This document shows, one piece after another, positions 1 to 8,589 of a DNA stretch of 64,000 nt. This DNA is from Gallionella sp. Lineage in GTDB: Bacteria > Pseudomonadota > Gammaproteobacteria > Burkholderiales > Gallionellaceae. The notes beneath the pieces were generated by a model. It saw nothing but the letters and a program-made list of their open reading frames with translations. It was not told where the DNA came from and ran no database searches. The position numbers were made by a program, and so were the translations under genes. The DNA lies in contig JAQTMZ010000009.1 in NCBI GenBank assembly GCA_028714075.1, positions 1 to 64,000 of the forward strand, given 5' to 3'. The stretch's first letter is position 1; every line of letters begins with the position of its first letter.

Positions 1-113
1 GAAAGGTGAAGCAGAGGGCTTGATCTACGCAACAAGGTCGAGCCTTAAGGATGGGCTCAAGCTTCCTCTGCTTCGTGTGGTGATAGCTAACCACCACAGA
101 GAGAAAGATACAA

Positions 114-141
114 GGTTGGGTTGAGCGCAGCGATACCCAAC
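114..141. repeat. Dispersed palindromic repeat, copy 1
   Basis: The element begins GGTTGGGTTGAGCG and ends GCGATACCCAAC, so its outer bases pair as a hairpin. Related copies are at 24135-24160 and 55105-55132. All three lie between genes. It resembles REP-type intergenic elements. Confidence 0.6.
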
Positions 142-397
142 AATAAAAAACCAAAGCAAAATCAACACCGCCGGGGGTAGCCCGGCAGCTAGTCACTTTC
201 TTTTGCTTCGCCAAAAAGAAAGTAACCAAAGAAAAGGCGACCCCGGTTTGCCGCCCTTCGGGTTCCCTGTGTTGCTCGACTGGTCAGGCGGCTGCGGAAC
301 TCGCGCTACGCGCTCGGACAGTCCTCGCCGACACCCCCTGACCAGCCTGCGCTACTCGGCGGCGCTCAGGGGAAAAGAAATTCAAAATCTTAAAACC

Positions 398-426
398 GCA
401 TGGCGGGCTATGCCCGCCATGCTTTT
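398..426. terminator. Hairpin, possible terminator for the 243-aa gene
   Basis: A perfect 11-bp stem (GCATGGCGGGC / GCCCGCCATGC) with a TAT loop is followed by TTTT on the plus strand. On the minus strand it lies about 50 bases past the stop of the secreted-protein gene, followed by GGTTTTAAG. It could end transcription from either side, though both T runs are short. Confidence 0.45.
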
Positions 427-475
427 AGTCCGAGGAGTGCAGATCAAATGCGAAGCTGACACTTCATTATTTCAT

Positions 476-1192
476 TCAGGGGGCAGGTTTAGATACTATT
501 TGTCCCGACACAAGAAAGCGCTTTAGGTCGCCAAGCTTTACTGGAACCCCTGAATTGCCTGCGACAGGGAAAGGACGTGAGCGCGTTACAACCAGATAGC
601 CAGTGATATCAGTATCCTCAGGCAATGATTCTTGTTGTGGTGCAAATGACATCGCGCCAGAATATCTAACCGATTTTTTGTTTGGTGCGGGAGGGTCGAT
701 TGAAACATCAAGCTCATATGAAACTTCGCTCAAAGCAGAAGGAGCTAGTTGGCCAACTGCACCGGTAAGTTTTCGATCTTGCAATCTCATTGCACCAGAT
801 AACTGGGTGGAAACTGGGGTTTTTGCCTCGATGTTGCATGGTCCATTTGGAGCAATTTCTGCCAATATTGCAATTGGAACAGCAAACGTCATGGGCATCA
901 TAAAAAGTCCATTTTGGGGAAATTGTTCAATTTGGGCTTGAGAATAACCTTTAACTAGAACGGCACCTTTCAGGTAATAGATTTCTACGCCTTGCCCGGA
1001 GCTTTGCTTCACCGAAAAATGGCGCTCACCATTCTTGTAGTCGGTAAGCGCGAACGAGATCGCCGAATCCATGCTCATGGTTTGAAAGGAGGGATGTGCC
1101 CATTCATTCCGGCAATCTGCAACACCTGCATATCCAGAGAACGACAATAAAATCCCGCTGACAAGAATTAAAGTTTTCCAAGCTCGTAGCAT
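476..1192 (-). CDS. Secreted protein of unknown function
   Basis: I do not recognise this protein of about 238 residues. The start at 1192 is preferred because AGGTG lies about six bases upstream and the product then begins with MLRAWKTLILVSG, the basic-hydrophobic start of a signal peptide ending near a GYAG stretch. A TTG five codons upstream is an alternative. Two cysteines in the mature part, near CRNEW and PCNIE, could form a disulfide. The rest has beta-rich character with no membrane segments. It is probably periplasmic. It stands alone next to apaH on the same strand, about 85 bases away. Confidence 0.6.
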   Translation of the reverse strand: MLRAWKTLILVSGILLSFSGYAGVADCRNEWAHPSFQTMSMDSAISFALTDYKNGERHFSVKQSSGQGVEIYYLKGAVLVKGYSQAQIEQFPQNGLFMMPMTFAVPIAILAEIAPNGPCNIEAKTPVSTQLSGAMRLQDRKLTGAVGQLAPSALSEVSYELDVSIDPPAPNKKSVRYSGAMSFAPQQESLPEDTDITGYLVVTRSRPFPVAGNSGVPVKLGDLKRFLVSGQIVSKPAP

Positions 1193-1277
1193 TAAGGCAC
1201 CTAACAAAAGTTGATTGGCAAAAACGCCGGATATTTTGGCGCAACATTTCTTATTGCAACGAAGACTATAACAGCCA

Positions 1278-2099
1278 TCACCAATGCTTCGCCACCGGGT
1301 TGTTGCAGGCCGCCTGGAACAGTTGGCGGTCTTCCAGACGCACGGCGCTCATCGGGCCGCCCCACAGGCAGCCGGTGTCGAGCGCGATGACGTTTTTCCG
1401 GTTCAGCAGGCCGAGCGCCGACCAGTGGCCGAAGATGACGGTGGCGTCGCGGCTGGCGCGTTTGGGGATGTCGAACCACGGCAGGTAGCCTGCGGGAATA
1501 TTCTCCACCTCGCCCTTGAACTTGAATTCCATCTCGCCCTCTTTCGTGCAGATGCGCATGCGGGTGAAGGCGTTGACGATGACACGCAGGCGTTTGTAGC
1601 CGGTCAGGCCGTCGTCCCATCCATGCGGGGAATTGCCGTACATGCGCCCGAGGAAGGTGGCGTAGTCGTCGCCGCGCAGCGCGGTTTCGACTTCGCGTGC
1701 CAGGCTCGCGGCCTGCGCCACGCTCCATTGCGGCAGCAGCCCGGCATGCACCAGCACGCAGCCGTCCTGCGCATGCAGCAGGCGCTGGTTGCGCAGCCAG
1801 TGCAGCAACTCGTCGCGATCCGGCGCGTTGAGAACCTCATCCAGCGTATCGGTGCGGTGCAGTTCCCCCGCACCTTCCGCGACGGCGAGCAAATGCAGGT
1901 CGTGGTTGCCGAGCACGGTGATCGCGCTGTCGCCCAGCGATTTGACCAGCCGCAACACCGCCAGCGATTCCGGCCCGCGGTTCACCAGATCGCCGACCAG
2001 CCAGAGTTTATCTGTCGCCGCGTCGAAACGGATATCCTCCAGCAACCGCGCCAGCTCGGCATAACAGCCCTGCACATCGCCCACCGCATAAATCGCCAT
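1278..2099 (-). CDS. apaH: Bis(5'-nucleosyl)-tetraphosphatase, symmetrical (ApaH)
   Basis: This enzyme hydrolyses diadenosine tetraphosphate to two ADP and so limits an alarmone made by aminoacyl-tRNA synthetases under stress. At 273 residues it has the family's usual length. The metallophosphatase signatures are in order: GDVQG at residues 7-11, GDLVNRGP from 36, and GNHD at 64-67, which hold the two metal ions. Further histidines lie in the LVHAGLLP and FGHWSALG segments. The start gives [11 protein letters not shown], typical of ApaH. It is transcribed away from the polysaccharide locus and has no obvious operon partner. Confidence 0.95.
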   Translation of the reverse strand: MAIYAVGDVQGCYAELARLLEDIRFDAATDKLWLVGDLVNRGPESLAVLRLVKSLGDSAITVLGNHDLHLLAVAEGAGELHRTDTLDEVLNAPDRDELLHWLRNQRLLHAQDGCVLVHAGLLPQWSVAQAASLAREVETALRGDDYATFLGRMYGNSPHGWDDGLTGYKRLRVIVNAFTRMRICTKEGEMEFKFKGEVENIPAGYLPWFDIPKRASRDATVIFGHWSALGLLNRKNVIALDTGCLWGGPMSAVRLEDRQLFQAACNNPVAKHW

Positions 2100-2224
2100 C
2101 GCGTTTTCCCGCCGTGTTTACCTGTAAAATAGCGTAACAGATTTTTGTGTCATCCTGATGAAATCCATTTTTTATTGCTGCCTGTCACCCTCTTCCCAGC
2201 ACTGGGTGAAGCAACTAGCCATTC

Positions 2225-2254
2225 GACTAGGCTGCAAACGACTGCAGCCTAGTC
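2225..2254. repeat. Perfect 12-bp stem hairpin
   Basis: GACTAGGCTGCA and TGCAGCCTAGTC form a perfect inverted repeat with a six-base loop in the gap between divergent apaH and the O-acyltransferase gene. No T run follows, so it is not a clear terminator. Confidence 0.55.
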
Positions 2255-2263
2255 GCTGGTTAT

Positions 2264-2325
2264 CTCCCGCAAGCGGGCGAGGAGGCGAACGAATCGCTAT
2301 GCGAATTTCATGTTGAAAGACTGCG
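2264..2325 (-). repeat. Dispersed repeat, partial inverted copy
   Basis: The stretch starting CTCCCGCAAGCGGGCGAGG and running on to GAATCGC, GCGA and TTTCA is the reverse complement, with changes, of part of the repeats at about 13805-13935 and 54685-54800. It ends just before the O-acyltransferase start codon. Confidence 0.55.
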
Positions 2326-2332
2326 CTGCCTG

Positions 2333-3895
2333 ATGCTGTTCAACTCCTACGGCTTTATTTTTCTGTATCTGCCCGCTGTACTGCTGGGATTTTTCTGGCT
2401 GGCGCGGATCAGCCATGCCTTTGCCGCCGGCTGGCTGGCGCTGGCTTCGCTGTTTTTCTACGGCTACTGGAACCCGGCCTATATCGGGCTGCTGCTGGGC
2501 TCGGTCATGTGCAACTACGCCTTCGGGCTGTGGATCGCCAAGGCCGGGGTACGGCATGACGCAAGGCGCAAGAAGCAGTTGCTCATGGTTGCCATCGGCG
2601 CCAATCTGGCTCTGCTGGCCTACTACAAGTATGCCAATTTCTTTGTCGGCAGCGTCAACGGCCTCGCCGGTACGCAATGGAGCCTCGGCGAGATCATCCT
2701 GCCGCTGGGCATCTCGTTCTTCACCTTCACCCAGATCGCCTTTCTGGTGGACACCTATCAGGGCAAGGTGAAGGAATACAACTTCATCCACTACCTGCTG
2801 TTTGTCACCTACTTCCCGCACCTGATCGCCGGGCCGGTACTGCACCACAGGGAGATGATGCCGCAGTTCGCGCTGGCCTCCACCTACCGTTTCAACTATG
2901 AAAACATGTCGGTGGGGCTGACCATTTTCTTTATCGGCCTGTTCAAGAAAGTCATCCTCGCGGACGGCCTTGCGGTCTACGTCGGCCCGGTGTTTGCCGC
3001 GCCCGGCGCGGGTGTGCAACTGACCTTCATCGACGCATGGGGCGGGGCGCTGTGCTACGCGCTGCAGCTGTACTTCGACTTCTCCGGCTATTCGGACATG
3101 GCGATCGGCCTGTCGCGCATGTTCGGCGTGACGCTGCCGCTGAATTTTCACTCGCCTTACAAATCGGCGAACGCCATCGAATTCTGGCGGCGCTGGCATA
3201 TGACGCTGTCGCGTTTCCTGCGCGATTACCTGTATATCCCGCTGGGCGGCAACCGCTACGGCACGCCGCGCCGCTACCTGAACCTGATGATCACCATGCT
3301 GCTCGGCGGGCTGTGGCACGGCGCGGGCTGGACGTTTGTGCTGTGGGGCGGGCTGCATGGCCTGTATCTGGTCGTCAATAACGGCTGGCACAGTTTGCGT
3401 AAACGTCTCGGGCAGAACCCCGATATGCCGCTACCCAAACCGGTGCATGCACTGGCGGTGTTGCTTACCTTCCTGGCGGTGACGGCGGCATGGGTGGTCT
3501 TCAGGGCGGACAATCTGGCTACCGCCACTGCGCTGCTCAAGGCGATGGCGGGCTTGAACGGCTTCGTCTTGCCGGATGCATGGCTCGCCAAGTGGGGCGG
3601 GGCAGGCCAGTGGCTGGTGCAACAGGGGGTGTCTTTCGGTGCGACCAACGATTTGATCATGGGCGGGGCGGTAAATTGGATCTGGATTTCGCTGCTGATC
3701 GTGTGGTTCGCACCCAACACCCAGCAGATCATGGCCGCCTACAAACCCGCGCTGGGCGTGCCGGAGGGCGGCGGCAAGGCCAAATGCCTGTTGTGGCAAC
3801 CTTCGGCATTTGCGGCACTGCTGGTTTGCGTGCTGGGTTTTGTCGCAATTATCAACCTGAACAAGCAGTCGGTGTTCCTCTACTTCCAGTTCTGA
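2333..3895 (+). CDS. MBOAT-family membrane O-acyltransferase (AlgI-like)
   Basis: This 520-residue protein has roughly ten or more hydrophobic segments and belongs to the membrane-bound O-acyltransferase family, whose AlgI branch moves acetyl groups across the inner membrane to decorate exported polysaccharides. The family's conserved histidine lies in GLWHGAGW near residue 329, preceded by the typical FWRRWHMTLSRFLRDY segment and a DFSGYSDMAIGLSR segment. The next gene, three bases downstream, encodes a single-span protein with a GAST motif that fits an AlgX/AlgJ-type periplasmic partner. The substrate is unknown; the neighbouring sugar genes suggest surface polysaccharide or LPS. Confidence 0.9.
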   Translation: MLFNSYGFIFLYLPAVLLGFFWLARISHAFAAGWLALASLFFYGYWNPAYIGLLLGSVMCNYAFGLWIAKAGVRHDARRKKQLLMVAIGANLALLAYYKYANFFVGSVNGLAGTQWSLGEIILPLGISFFTFTQIAFLVDTYQGKVKEYNFIHYLLFVTYFPHLIAGPVLHHREMMPQFALASTYRFNYENMSVGLTIFFIGLFKKVILADGLAVYVGPVFAAPGAGVQLTFIDAWGGALCYALQLYFDFSGYSDMAIGLSRMFGVTLPLNFHSPYKSANAIEFWRRWHMTLSRFLRDYLYIPLGGNRYGTPRRYLNLMITMLLGGLWHGAGWTFVLWGGLHGLYLVVNNGWHSLRKRLGQNPDMPLPKPVHALAVLLTFLAVTAAWVVFRADNLATATALLKAMAGLNGFVLPDAWLAKWGGAGQWLVQQGVSFGATNDLIMGGAVNWIWISLLIVWFAPNTQQIMAAYKPALGVPEGGGKAKCLLWQPSAFAALLVCVLGFVAIINLNKQSVFLYFQF

Positions 3896-3897
3896 AC

Positions 3898-5091
3898 ATG
3901 AGCGCAGCACACAAACATTTCTTCTGGATAGTGATGGCCTGCTTTGGCGCGACGCTGCTGCCCACTCTTGCACTGAACCTGATTCTGGTCAGCAACTCCC
4001 TGGATGGCCACGACAACACCCAGCTTGCCAGCCAGTGGCAACAGGCCACGCGCGGTATTGTCAGCGCGCCCAGCGTGCTGGACAACAATTATTTCAAATT
4101 ATTGCGCTTGCGCGACCGGATGCCGGAAATCAATACCGTGGTTTTTGGCGCGTCTACCACTTTCTCTATTGATCAGAGCATGTTTCCCGCGCCGCTGCAT
4201 ATTTACAATTTTTCCAAAAATGGCACCGGGCTCAGCACGGTGATAGGCGAAGCGGAATACCTGCTTGCCCATACAGACAATATCAAATGGCTGGTTATCC
4301 CGCTGGACTGGTCTGTCGGATTCATTTACCAGAACGATGCGCCACCCTCGCTGGACCTCTCTATTGATCCGCCCCGGACAGAGCTTCAGCAAGCGTCCCT
4401 ACTGCAAAAAATACGCGACTCGCTGTCTTACCCGCGCATAGCCGGGCTGTTCAGGTTGTTAAGGAATATTCTGGTTGCCGAGCACAAATACGCCACCTTT
4501 CGCCAGATTTTTCTGCAACCAGCCAGCGACGAATATCTGTGCCAGGACGGCACGCGCGCCAAGGATTTCGATATCCAAGGCCGGGGTAATTGCAGAGGCT
4601 TCCGCGCTGATGGCAGTTGGACATATAACGGCATGGATCGCGTGGGCGATGCACGCCGGTTAATCATGCTTGCCACCGCGTCCAATTCCAAATACCCGCA
4701 GAATCTGCTTAAAACACGGGGCGTTCCCAACCCGCTTTACTTGCAGCGGCTGGCTGCTTTGGCGCATCGAGCGGAGAAACGCGGCGGCACGGCAATCTTC
4801 TTGATGCCGCCGCTGTTAAGCGGCATGGGGGCGGAGTTCATGCGGCATCCGCAGTGGTCGGCTTATTTGGCAAGAACCAGGCAGTCGCTGTTTGACTGGG
4901 CAAAGCAGGAAAACCTGGTGCTTATAGACGCCGAACAATCCGAGAAATTTGGCTGCACGGCAAATGAGTTTACCGATGAACACCATGCAACACAAAGCTG
5001 TTATCAGAAAATTTTCTCGACTTTCTGGCAGAATGACGGAAGATCGAATGCAGTGCTGAATCGAATGTCCCATCATACAACCCATAAATAA
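3898..5091 (+). CDS. Membrane-anchored SGNH-like partner of the O-acyltransferase
   Basis: The product is about 397 residues. The ATG at 3898 directly follows the acyltransferase stop; the frame is open further upstream, but that part overlaps the neighbour. A hydrophobic segment at about residues 8-30 would anchor it in the inner membrane with a periplasmic body. The motif FGAST, with serine near residue 86, and the later DEHH segment are compatible with an SGNH/AlgX-like fold that receives acetyl groups from an AlgI-type protein. That role is inferred from motif and position. No closer family was recognised. Confidence 0.7.
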   Translation: MSAAHKHFFWIVMACFGATLLPTLALNLILVSNSLDGHDNTQLASQWQQATRGIVSAPSVLDNNYFKLLRLRDRMPEINTVVFGASTTFSIDQSMFPAPLHIYNFSKNGTGLSTVIGEAEYLLAHTDNIKWLVIPLDWSVGFIYQNDAPPSLDLSIDPPRTELQQASLLQKIRDSLSYPRIAGLFRLLRNILVAEHKYATFRQIFLQPASDEYLCQDGTRAKDFDIQGRGNCRGFRADGSWTYNGMDRVGDARRLIMLATASNSKYPQNLLKTRGVPNPLYLQRLAALAHRAEKRGGTAIFLMPPLLSGMGAEFMRHPQWSAYLARTRQSLFDWAKQENLVLIDAEQSEKFGCTANEFTDEHHATQSCYQKIFSTFWQNDGRSNAVLNRMSHHTTHK

Positions 5092-5096
5092 ATTAC

Positions 5097-6197
5097 ATGC
5101 CAACATTGAAATCCATCAATGACCTGAACCGGCATACGCAACCTATTCAAACCGCGTTGAGCGCGGCTATTGAACGGGTGCTGCACAGCGGCTGGTTTGT
5201 GCTTGGCCCGGAAGTGAAGGCATTCGAGGAAGAATTTGCAAATTATTGCGGTGTCGCGCATTGCGTATCGCTGGCCAACGGAACCGATGCGCTGGAGCTG
5301 GCGTTGCGCGCGCTGGATATCGGGCATGGCAAGACTGTCTTGACCGTGGCCAATGCCGGGATGTATGGCACGGTTGCCATCCTGGCAACGGGTGCGGTAC
5401 CGGTTTATGCCGACATCCTGCCCGGCACCCTTCTGATGGATGTTGCCGATTTGCGCCACATACTGGATAGGCAGAAAATCGATGCGGTCATCGTGACCCA
5501 TCTTTACGGTATGCTCGCCGATATTACGGAAATTGTCCGGCTGGCGCATGCCCGCAACATTCCCGTCATAGAGGATTGCGCGCAGGCGCATGGCGCGATG
5601 CTGCACGGGCAAAAGGCCGGGTCGTTCGGCGATATCGGCTGTTTCAGTTTTTATCCCACCAAGAATCTGGGTGCGCTGGGCGATGGCGGGGCGATCGTGA
5701 CCGGTCGTGCCGATCTTGCGGAGAAAGTCCGCCAGTTAAGGCAATACGGCTGGAGCGGCAAATATCATGCGGATATGGCGGGCGGGTGCAACAGCCGCCT
5801 GGATGAAATCCAGGCCGCCGTGCTGCGCGTCATGCTGCCGCTGCTCGACCAATGGAACGAGCGGCGCCGCGAGATTGCCGCGCGCTATACCGAAAGGATC
5901 ACCCACCCTGCGGTCATCGCTCCGGCTATCCATGAGGAGGAATATGTCGCGCATCTCTATGTCATTCGGACAGCCAAGCGGGACAGCCTGAAGCGGCACC
6001 TCGCAGAAGCCGGTATCCCCAGCGACATCCATTATCCCGTGCCGGACTATGCGCAAACATCCTGTCGCCATTTGTTCGAAGGCATCGACAGGCCGGTTAC
6101 TTCACTGGCGTGTGCCGAGGTGCTGACCCTGCCATGCTTTCCGGAAATGCTGGATAGTGAAACAGACCTGGTTATCGACCGCATCAATTCATGGTGA
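5097..6197 (+). CDS. DegT/DnrJ/EryC1-family sugar aminotransferase
   Basis: A PLP-dependent aminotransferase of 366 residues acting on nucleotide-linked keto sugars. The PLP lysine is K189 in FYPTKNLGALGDGG, and the phosphate-binding region includes ANGTDALELAL at about 61-71 and the VIEDCAQAHGA segment. It sits in a tightly packed run: the next gene overlaps its end by seven bases, and the second gene downstream encodes a fused 3-N-acetyltransferase/3,4-ketoisomerase. That set matches FdtB or QdtB, which aminate a dTDP-3-keto-6-deoxyhexose. Fucose-type and glucose-type products cannot be told apart here. Confidence 0.9.
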   Translation: MPTLKSINDLNRHTQPIQTALSAAIERVLHSGWFVLGPEVKAFEEEFANYCGVAHCVSLANGTDALELALRALDIGHGKTVLTVANAGMYGTVAILATGAVPVYADILPGTLLMDVADLRHILDRQKIDAVIVTHLYGMLADITEIVRLAHARNIPVIEDCAQAHGAMLHGQKAGSFGDIGCFSFYPTKNLGALGDGGAIVTGRADLAEKVRQLRQYGWSGKYHADMAGGCNSRLDEIQAAVLRVMLPLLDQWNERRREIAARYTERITHPAVIAPAIHEEEYVAHLYVIRTAKRDSLKRHLAEAGIPSDIHYPVPDYAQTSCRHLFEGIDRPVTSLACAEVLTLPCFPEMLDSETDLVIDRINSW

Positions 6198-7177
6198 ACC
6201 CGATGCTTTCCATTGTTATTCCGGTATATCGCAACGAGGAATCCATCCCCGATTTGATTGCGGCTCTGGCTGATGTCGCGCGCCGGGCAAGACAGGATTT
6301 TGATTGCGCCACGGAGGTGGTTTTTGTCGTGGACGGCAGCCCGGACAATAGCTATTCGATGCTCGAACGGGAGCTCCCGGCCGCACCTTTCGCATCGCAG
6401 CTCCTGCTGCATTCGCGCAATTTCGGCTCCTTCGCGGCCATCCGCACCGGCCTGCAGGCTGCCAGCGGAAATTATTTCGGGGTGGTGGCCGCCGACTTGC
6501 AGGAACCACCGGAGCTGGTGCTGCAATTTCTGGGGAAACTGTCAGCGGGACACTGCGACGTGGTAGTGGGATGCCGGGAAAACCGCCAGGATCCGCTGTT
6601 TTCACGCAGCGCATCCAACCTGTTCTGGAAGCTCTACAAAAAATTCATCATTCGTGAGATTCCCGAAAAAGGTGTGGATGTGTTTGGTTGCAACAAGGCG
6701 TTTCGCGACCAGTTGATCTCGCTTGGCGAGGCCAATACCTCGCTGGTCGGGTTGATCTTCTGGTTGGGATTCCAGCGTAGCGAGGTTACCTATGAACGGC
6801 GTGCGCGCCAACATGGCAAGAGTGCATGGACGCTGAAAAAGAAATTCAACTATCTGCTCGATAGCGTTTTCTCGTTTACCGACCTGCCCATCAAACTGTT
6901 GGGTCTGTTCGGATTGCTCGGCGTCGTTACCTCCGTGCTGCTGGGTATCGTGATCCTGCTCGCCAAGGTTTTTGGCAACATTCCCGTTCCAGGTTATGCG
7001 GCGACAGCGCTGACGGTGATTTTTTTTGGCGGCCTCAATTCGCTCGGGCTGGGCATCGTCGGTGCGTACGCGTGGCGTGCATTTGAAAACACCAAGAACA
7101 GGCCGCTCGCCGTCGTCATGGCCTTGCAGAAATTCGACGGTGCCGGCACGGAAAATCGACAGGGTGCCGCAGCATGA
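6191..7177 (+). CDS. Family 2 glycosyltransferase with C-terminal membrane segments (DPM1/GtrB-like)
   Basis: The 328-residue product starts with a GT2 nucleotide-sugar binding region ([14 protein letters not shown]) and carries the acidic metal-binding motif [10 protein letters not shown] near residue 100. Two hydrophobic spans lie at about 235-290, as in transferases that load a sugar onto polyprenyl phosphate. It overlaps the aminotransferase by seven bases and the next gene by an ATGA, indicating coupled translation. The nearby GtrA-like flippase and ArnT-like transferase fit a scheme in which this enzyme makes a lipid-linked sugar that is flipped and added in the periplasm. That scheme is inferred. 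Confidence 0.88.
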   Translation: MVNPMLSIVIPVYRNEESIPDLIAALADVARRARQDFDCATEVVFVVDGSPDNSYSMLERELPAAPFASQLLLHSRNFGSFAAIRTGLQAASGNYFGVVAADLQEPPELVLQFLGKLSAGHCDVVVGCRENRQDPLFSRSASNLFWKLYKKFIIREIPEKGVDVFGCNKAFRDQLISLGEANTSLVGLIFWLGFQRSEVTYERRARQHGKSAWTLKKKFNYLLDSVFSFTDLPIKLLGLFGLLGVVTSVLLGIVILLAKVFGNIPVPGYAATALTVIFFGGLNSLGLGIVGAYAWRAFENTKNRPLAVVMALQKFDGAGTENRQGAAA

Positions 7178-8133
7178 GGAAAAATATGGCAAATTATTTT
7201 GTGCATGAAAAAGCGATCTGCGAGTCCACTGCTATAGGTGAAAATACCAGTATCTGGGCATTTGCGCATGTTTTGCCCAAAGCGGTCATCGGCGCGGACT
7301 GCAATATTTGCGACGGAGTGTTCATCGAAAACGATGTGCGTATCGGTAATCGGGTCACCGTTAAATGCGGGGTGCAGCTCTGGGATGGATTGACCGTCGA
7401 GGACGATGTATTTATCGGGCCGAATGCCACTTTTACTAACGACCCTTTTCCGCGCAGCAAAGTTCATCCAGAGCAATTTGCCAAGACCGTTATCCGCAAA
7501 GGGGCTTCCATCGGGGCCAACGCGACAATCCTGCCGGGGCTGGAAATCGGTACCGGTGCGATGATAGGAGCCGGCGCGGTCATCACGCGCTCCGTCCCGC
7601 CCAACGCGATTGCTGTAGGCAATCCGGCGCGGATTACCGGCTATGTCGGTACGCGCAATACGGCGCAAGGCGCTCCTGTTGTGAAAACAGCCGGGCAGGA
7701 GAAAGAAAAAATCATGCCCTCCGATGTCAGGGGTGTAAGTCTGCATGAATTTCCCTATATCGAGGATATGCGCGGCAGCCTGAGCGTTGGGGAGTTTGAG
7801 CGATCCGTCCCTTTTTTGCCTAAACGTTATTTCCTGGTATTTGATGTTCCAAGCAGCGAAATTCGTGGGGAACATGCGCATCGAACCTGCCATCAATTCC
7901 TTATTTGCGTAAAAGGTAGTTGCATGGTTGTCGCAGATGATGGCAAGTGCCGCCGCGAATTCCTTCTGGATCGCCCCAATCTGGGTGTTTATTTGCCCGC
8001 CATGACTTGGGGGATACAGTACAAATACTCGGGCGATGCGGTGTTGCTGGTGTTTGCATCCGACTACTACGACCCGGATGATTACATTCGGGGCTATGGC
8101 GAGTTCGAAACGTTGATTGGCAACCGCCGCTAG
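7174..8133 (+). CDS. Fused sugar N-acetyltransferase and 3,4-ketoisomerase (FdtD-like)
   Basis: Two enzymes are joined in 319 residues. Residues 1-155 form a left-handed beta-helix acyltransferase with hexapeptide repeats ([33 protein letters not shown]), like WbpD/FdtC. After a linker at about 160-182 comes a cupin domain like FdtA/QdtA, with the catalytic HAHR histidines at 234 and 236. Fused enzymes of this kind are known from Shewanella. With the upstream aminotransferase they can complete isomerisation, amination and acetylation of a dTDP-4-keto-6-deoxyglucose to a 3-acetamido sugar for surface polysaccharide. The start overlaps the preceding stop as ATGA. Confidence 0.88.
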   Translation: MRKNMANYFVHEKAICESTAIGENTSIWAFAHVLPKAVIGADCNICDGVFIENDVRIGNRVTVKCGVQLWDGLTVEDDVFIGPNATFTNDPFPRSKVHPEQFAKTVIRKGASIGANATILPGLEIGTGAMIGAGAVITRSVPPNAIAVGNPARITGYVGTRNTAQGAPVVKTAGQEKEKIMPSDVRGVSLHEFPYIEDMRGSLSVGEFERSVPFLPKRYFLVFDVPSSEIRGEHAHRTCHQFLICVKGSCMVVADDGKCRREFLLDRPNLGVYLPAMTWGIQYKYSGDAVLLVFASDYYDPDDYIRGYGEFETLIGNRR

Positions 8134-8144
8134 GGCGAGATTTC

Positions 8145-8519
8145 GTGATCTGGAAAAACATTCAAGGCGAGTTCGTCAGATTTTTGCTGGCCGGCGCGCT
8201 TAATACCCTGCTGACTTATCTGCTGTATTTATCCCTGCTTGAATTTTTTGCTTATCTGCTGGCATATTCGATTACTTATTGTATCGGTATCGCGCTCTCC
8301 TATTTTCTGAACGTGTACTTCGTTTTCAAGCGGCGCATCAGTCTTGCCAGCTTCATAAAGTTTCCGGTTGTTTATATCATCCAGTATTGCCTGGGAGCCG
8401 GAATTCTCTGGCTGCTCGTGGATATGGCAGGAATGGCTCCCGCAATAGCGATGATCGGCGTGATTGTTGTGACAATTCCGGTTACGTTTTTAGCCAGTCG
8501 TTTTGTTCTGGCAAAATGA
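8145..8519 (+). CDS. GtrA-family membrane protein
   Basis: A small 124-residue protein with four hydrophobic segments and the family's opening pattern FVRFLLAGALNTLLTYLLY. GtrA-like proteins are thought to flip polyprenyl-phosphate-linked sugars across the inner membrane. It starts with GTG eleven bases after the fused sugar enzyme. It lies between a GtrB-like GT2 and an ArnT-like transferase, the usual company of such flippases. Confidence 0.85.
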   Translation: MIWKNIQGEFVRFLLAGALNTLLTYLLYLSLLEFFAYLLAYSITYCIGIALSYFLNVYFVFKRRISLASFIKFPVVYIIQYCLGAGILWLLVDMAGMAPAIAMIGVIVVTIPVTFLASRFVLAK

Positions 8520-8589
8520 AGCATGTACCGGTAAAGTTGTTTACAGGCTGGAGGCATCACTTGTATTTATTTCCACACAGACACTTTTC

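Larger units (their letters stand above)
1..475. other. Gene-free repeat-rich stretch at window edge
   Basis: No convincing gene is seen. One open frame runs in from the left edge to a stop near 124 and could be the tail of a gene outside the window, but it resembles nothing I know. At 114-141 lies a copy of a dispersed palindromic repeat. From about 190 to 390 there is a block starting with an imperfect inverted repeat (ACTTTCTTTTG...AAAAAGAAAGT). Blocks of this kind are common between genes in proteobacteria and produce spurious reading frames; the frame at 203-526 is rejected on that ground. Confidence 0.5.

Noticed and set aside
203-526. Open frame of 107 codons
   Set aside because: It lies over palindromic intergenic repeats, has no ribosome site and no domain character, and overlaps the end of the secreted-protein gene on the other strand.
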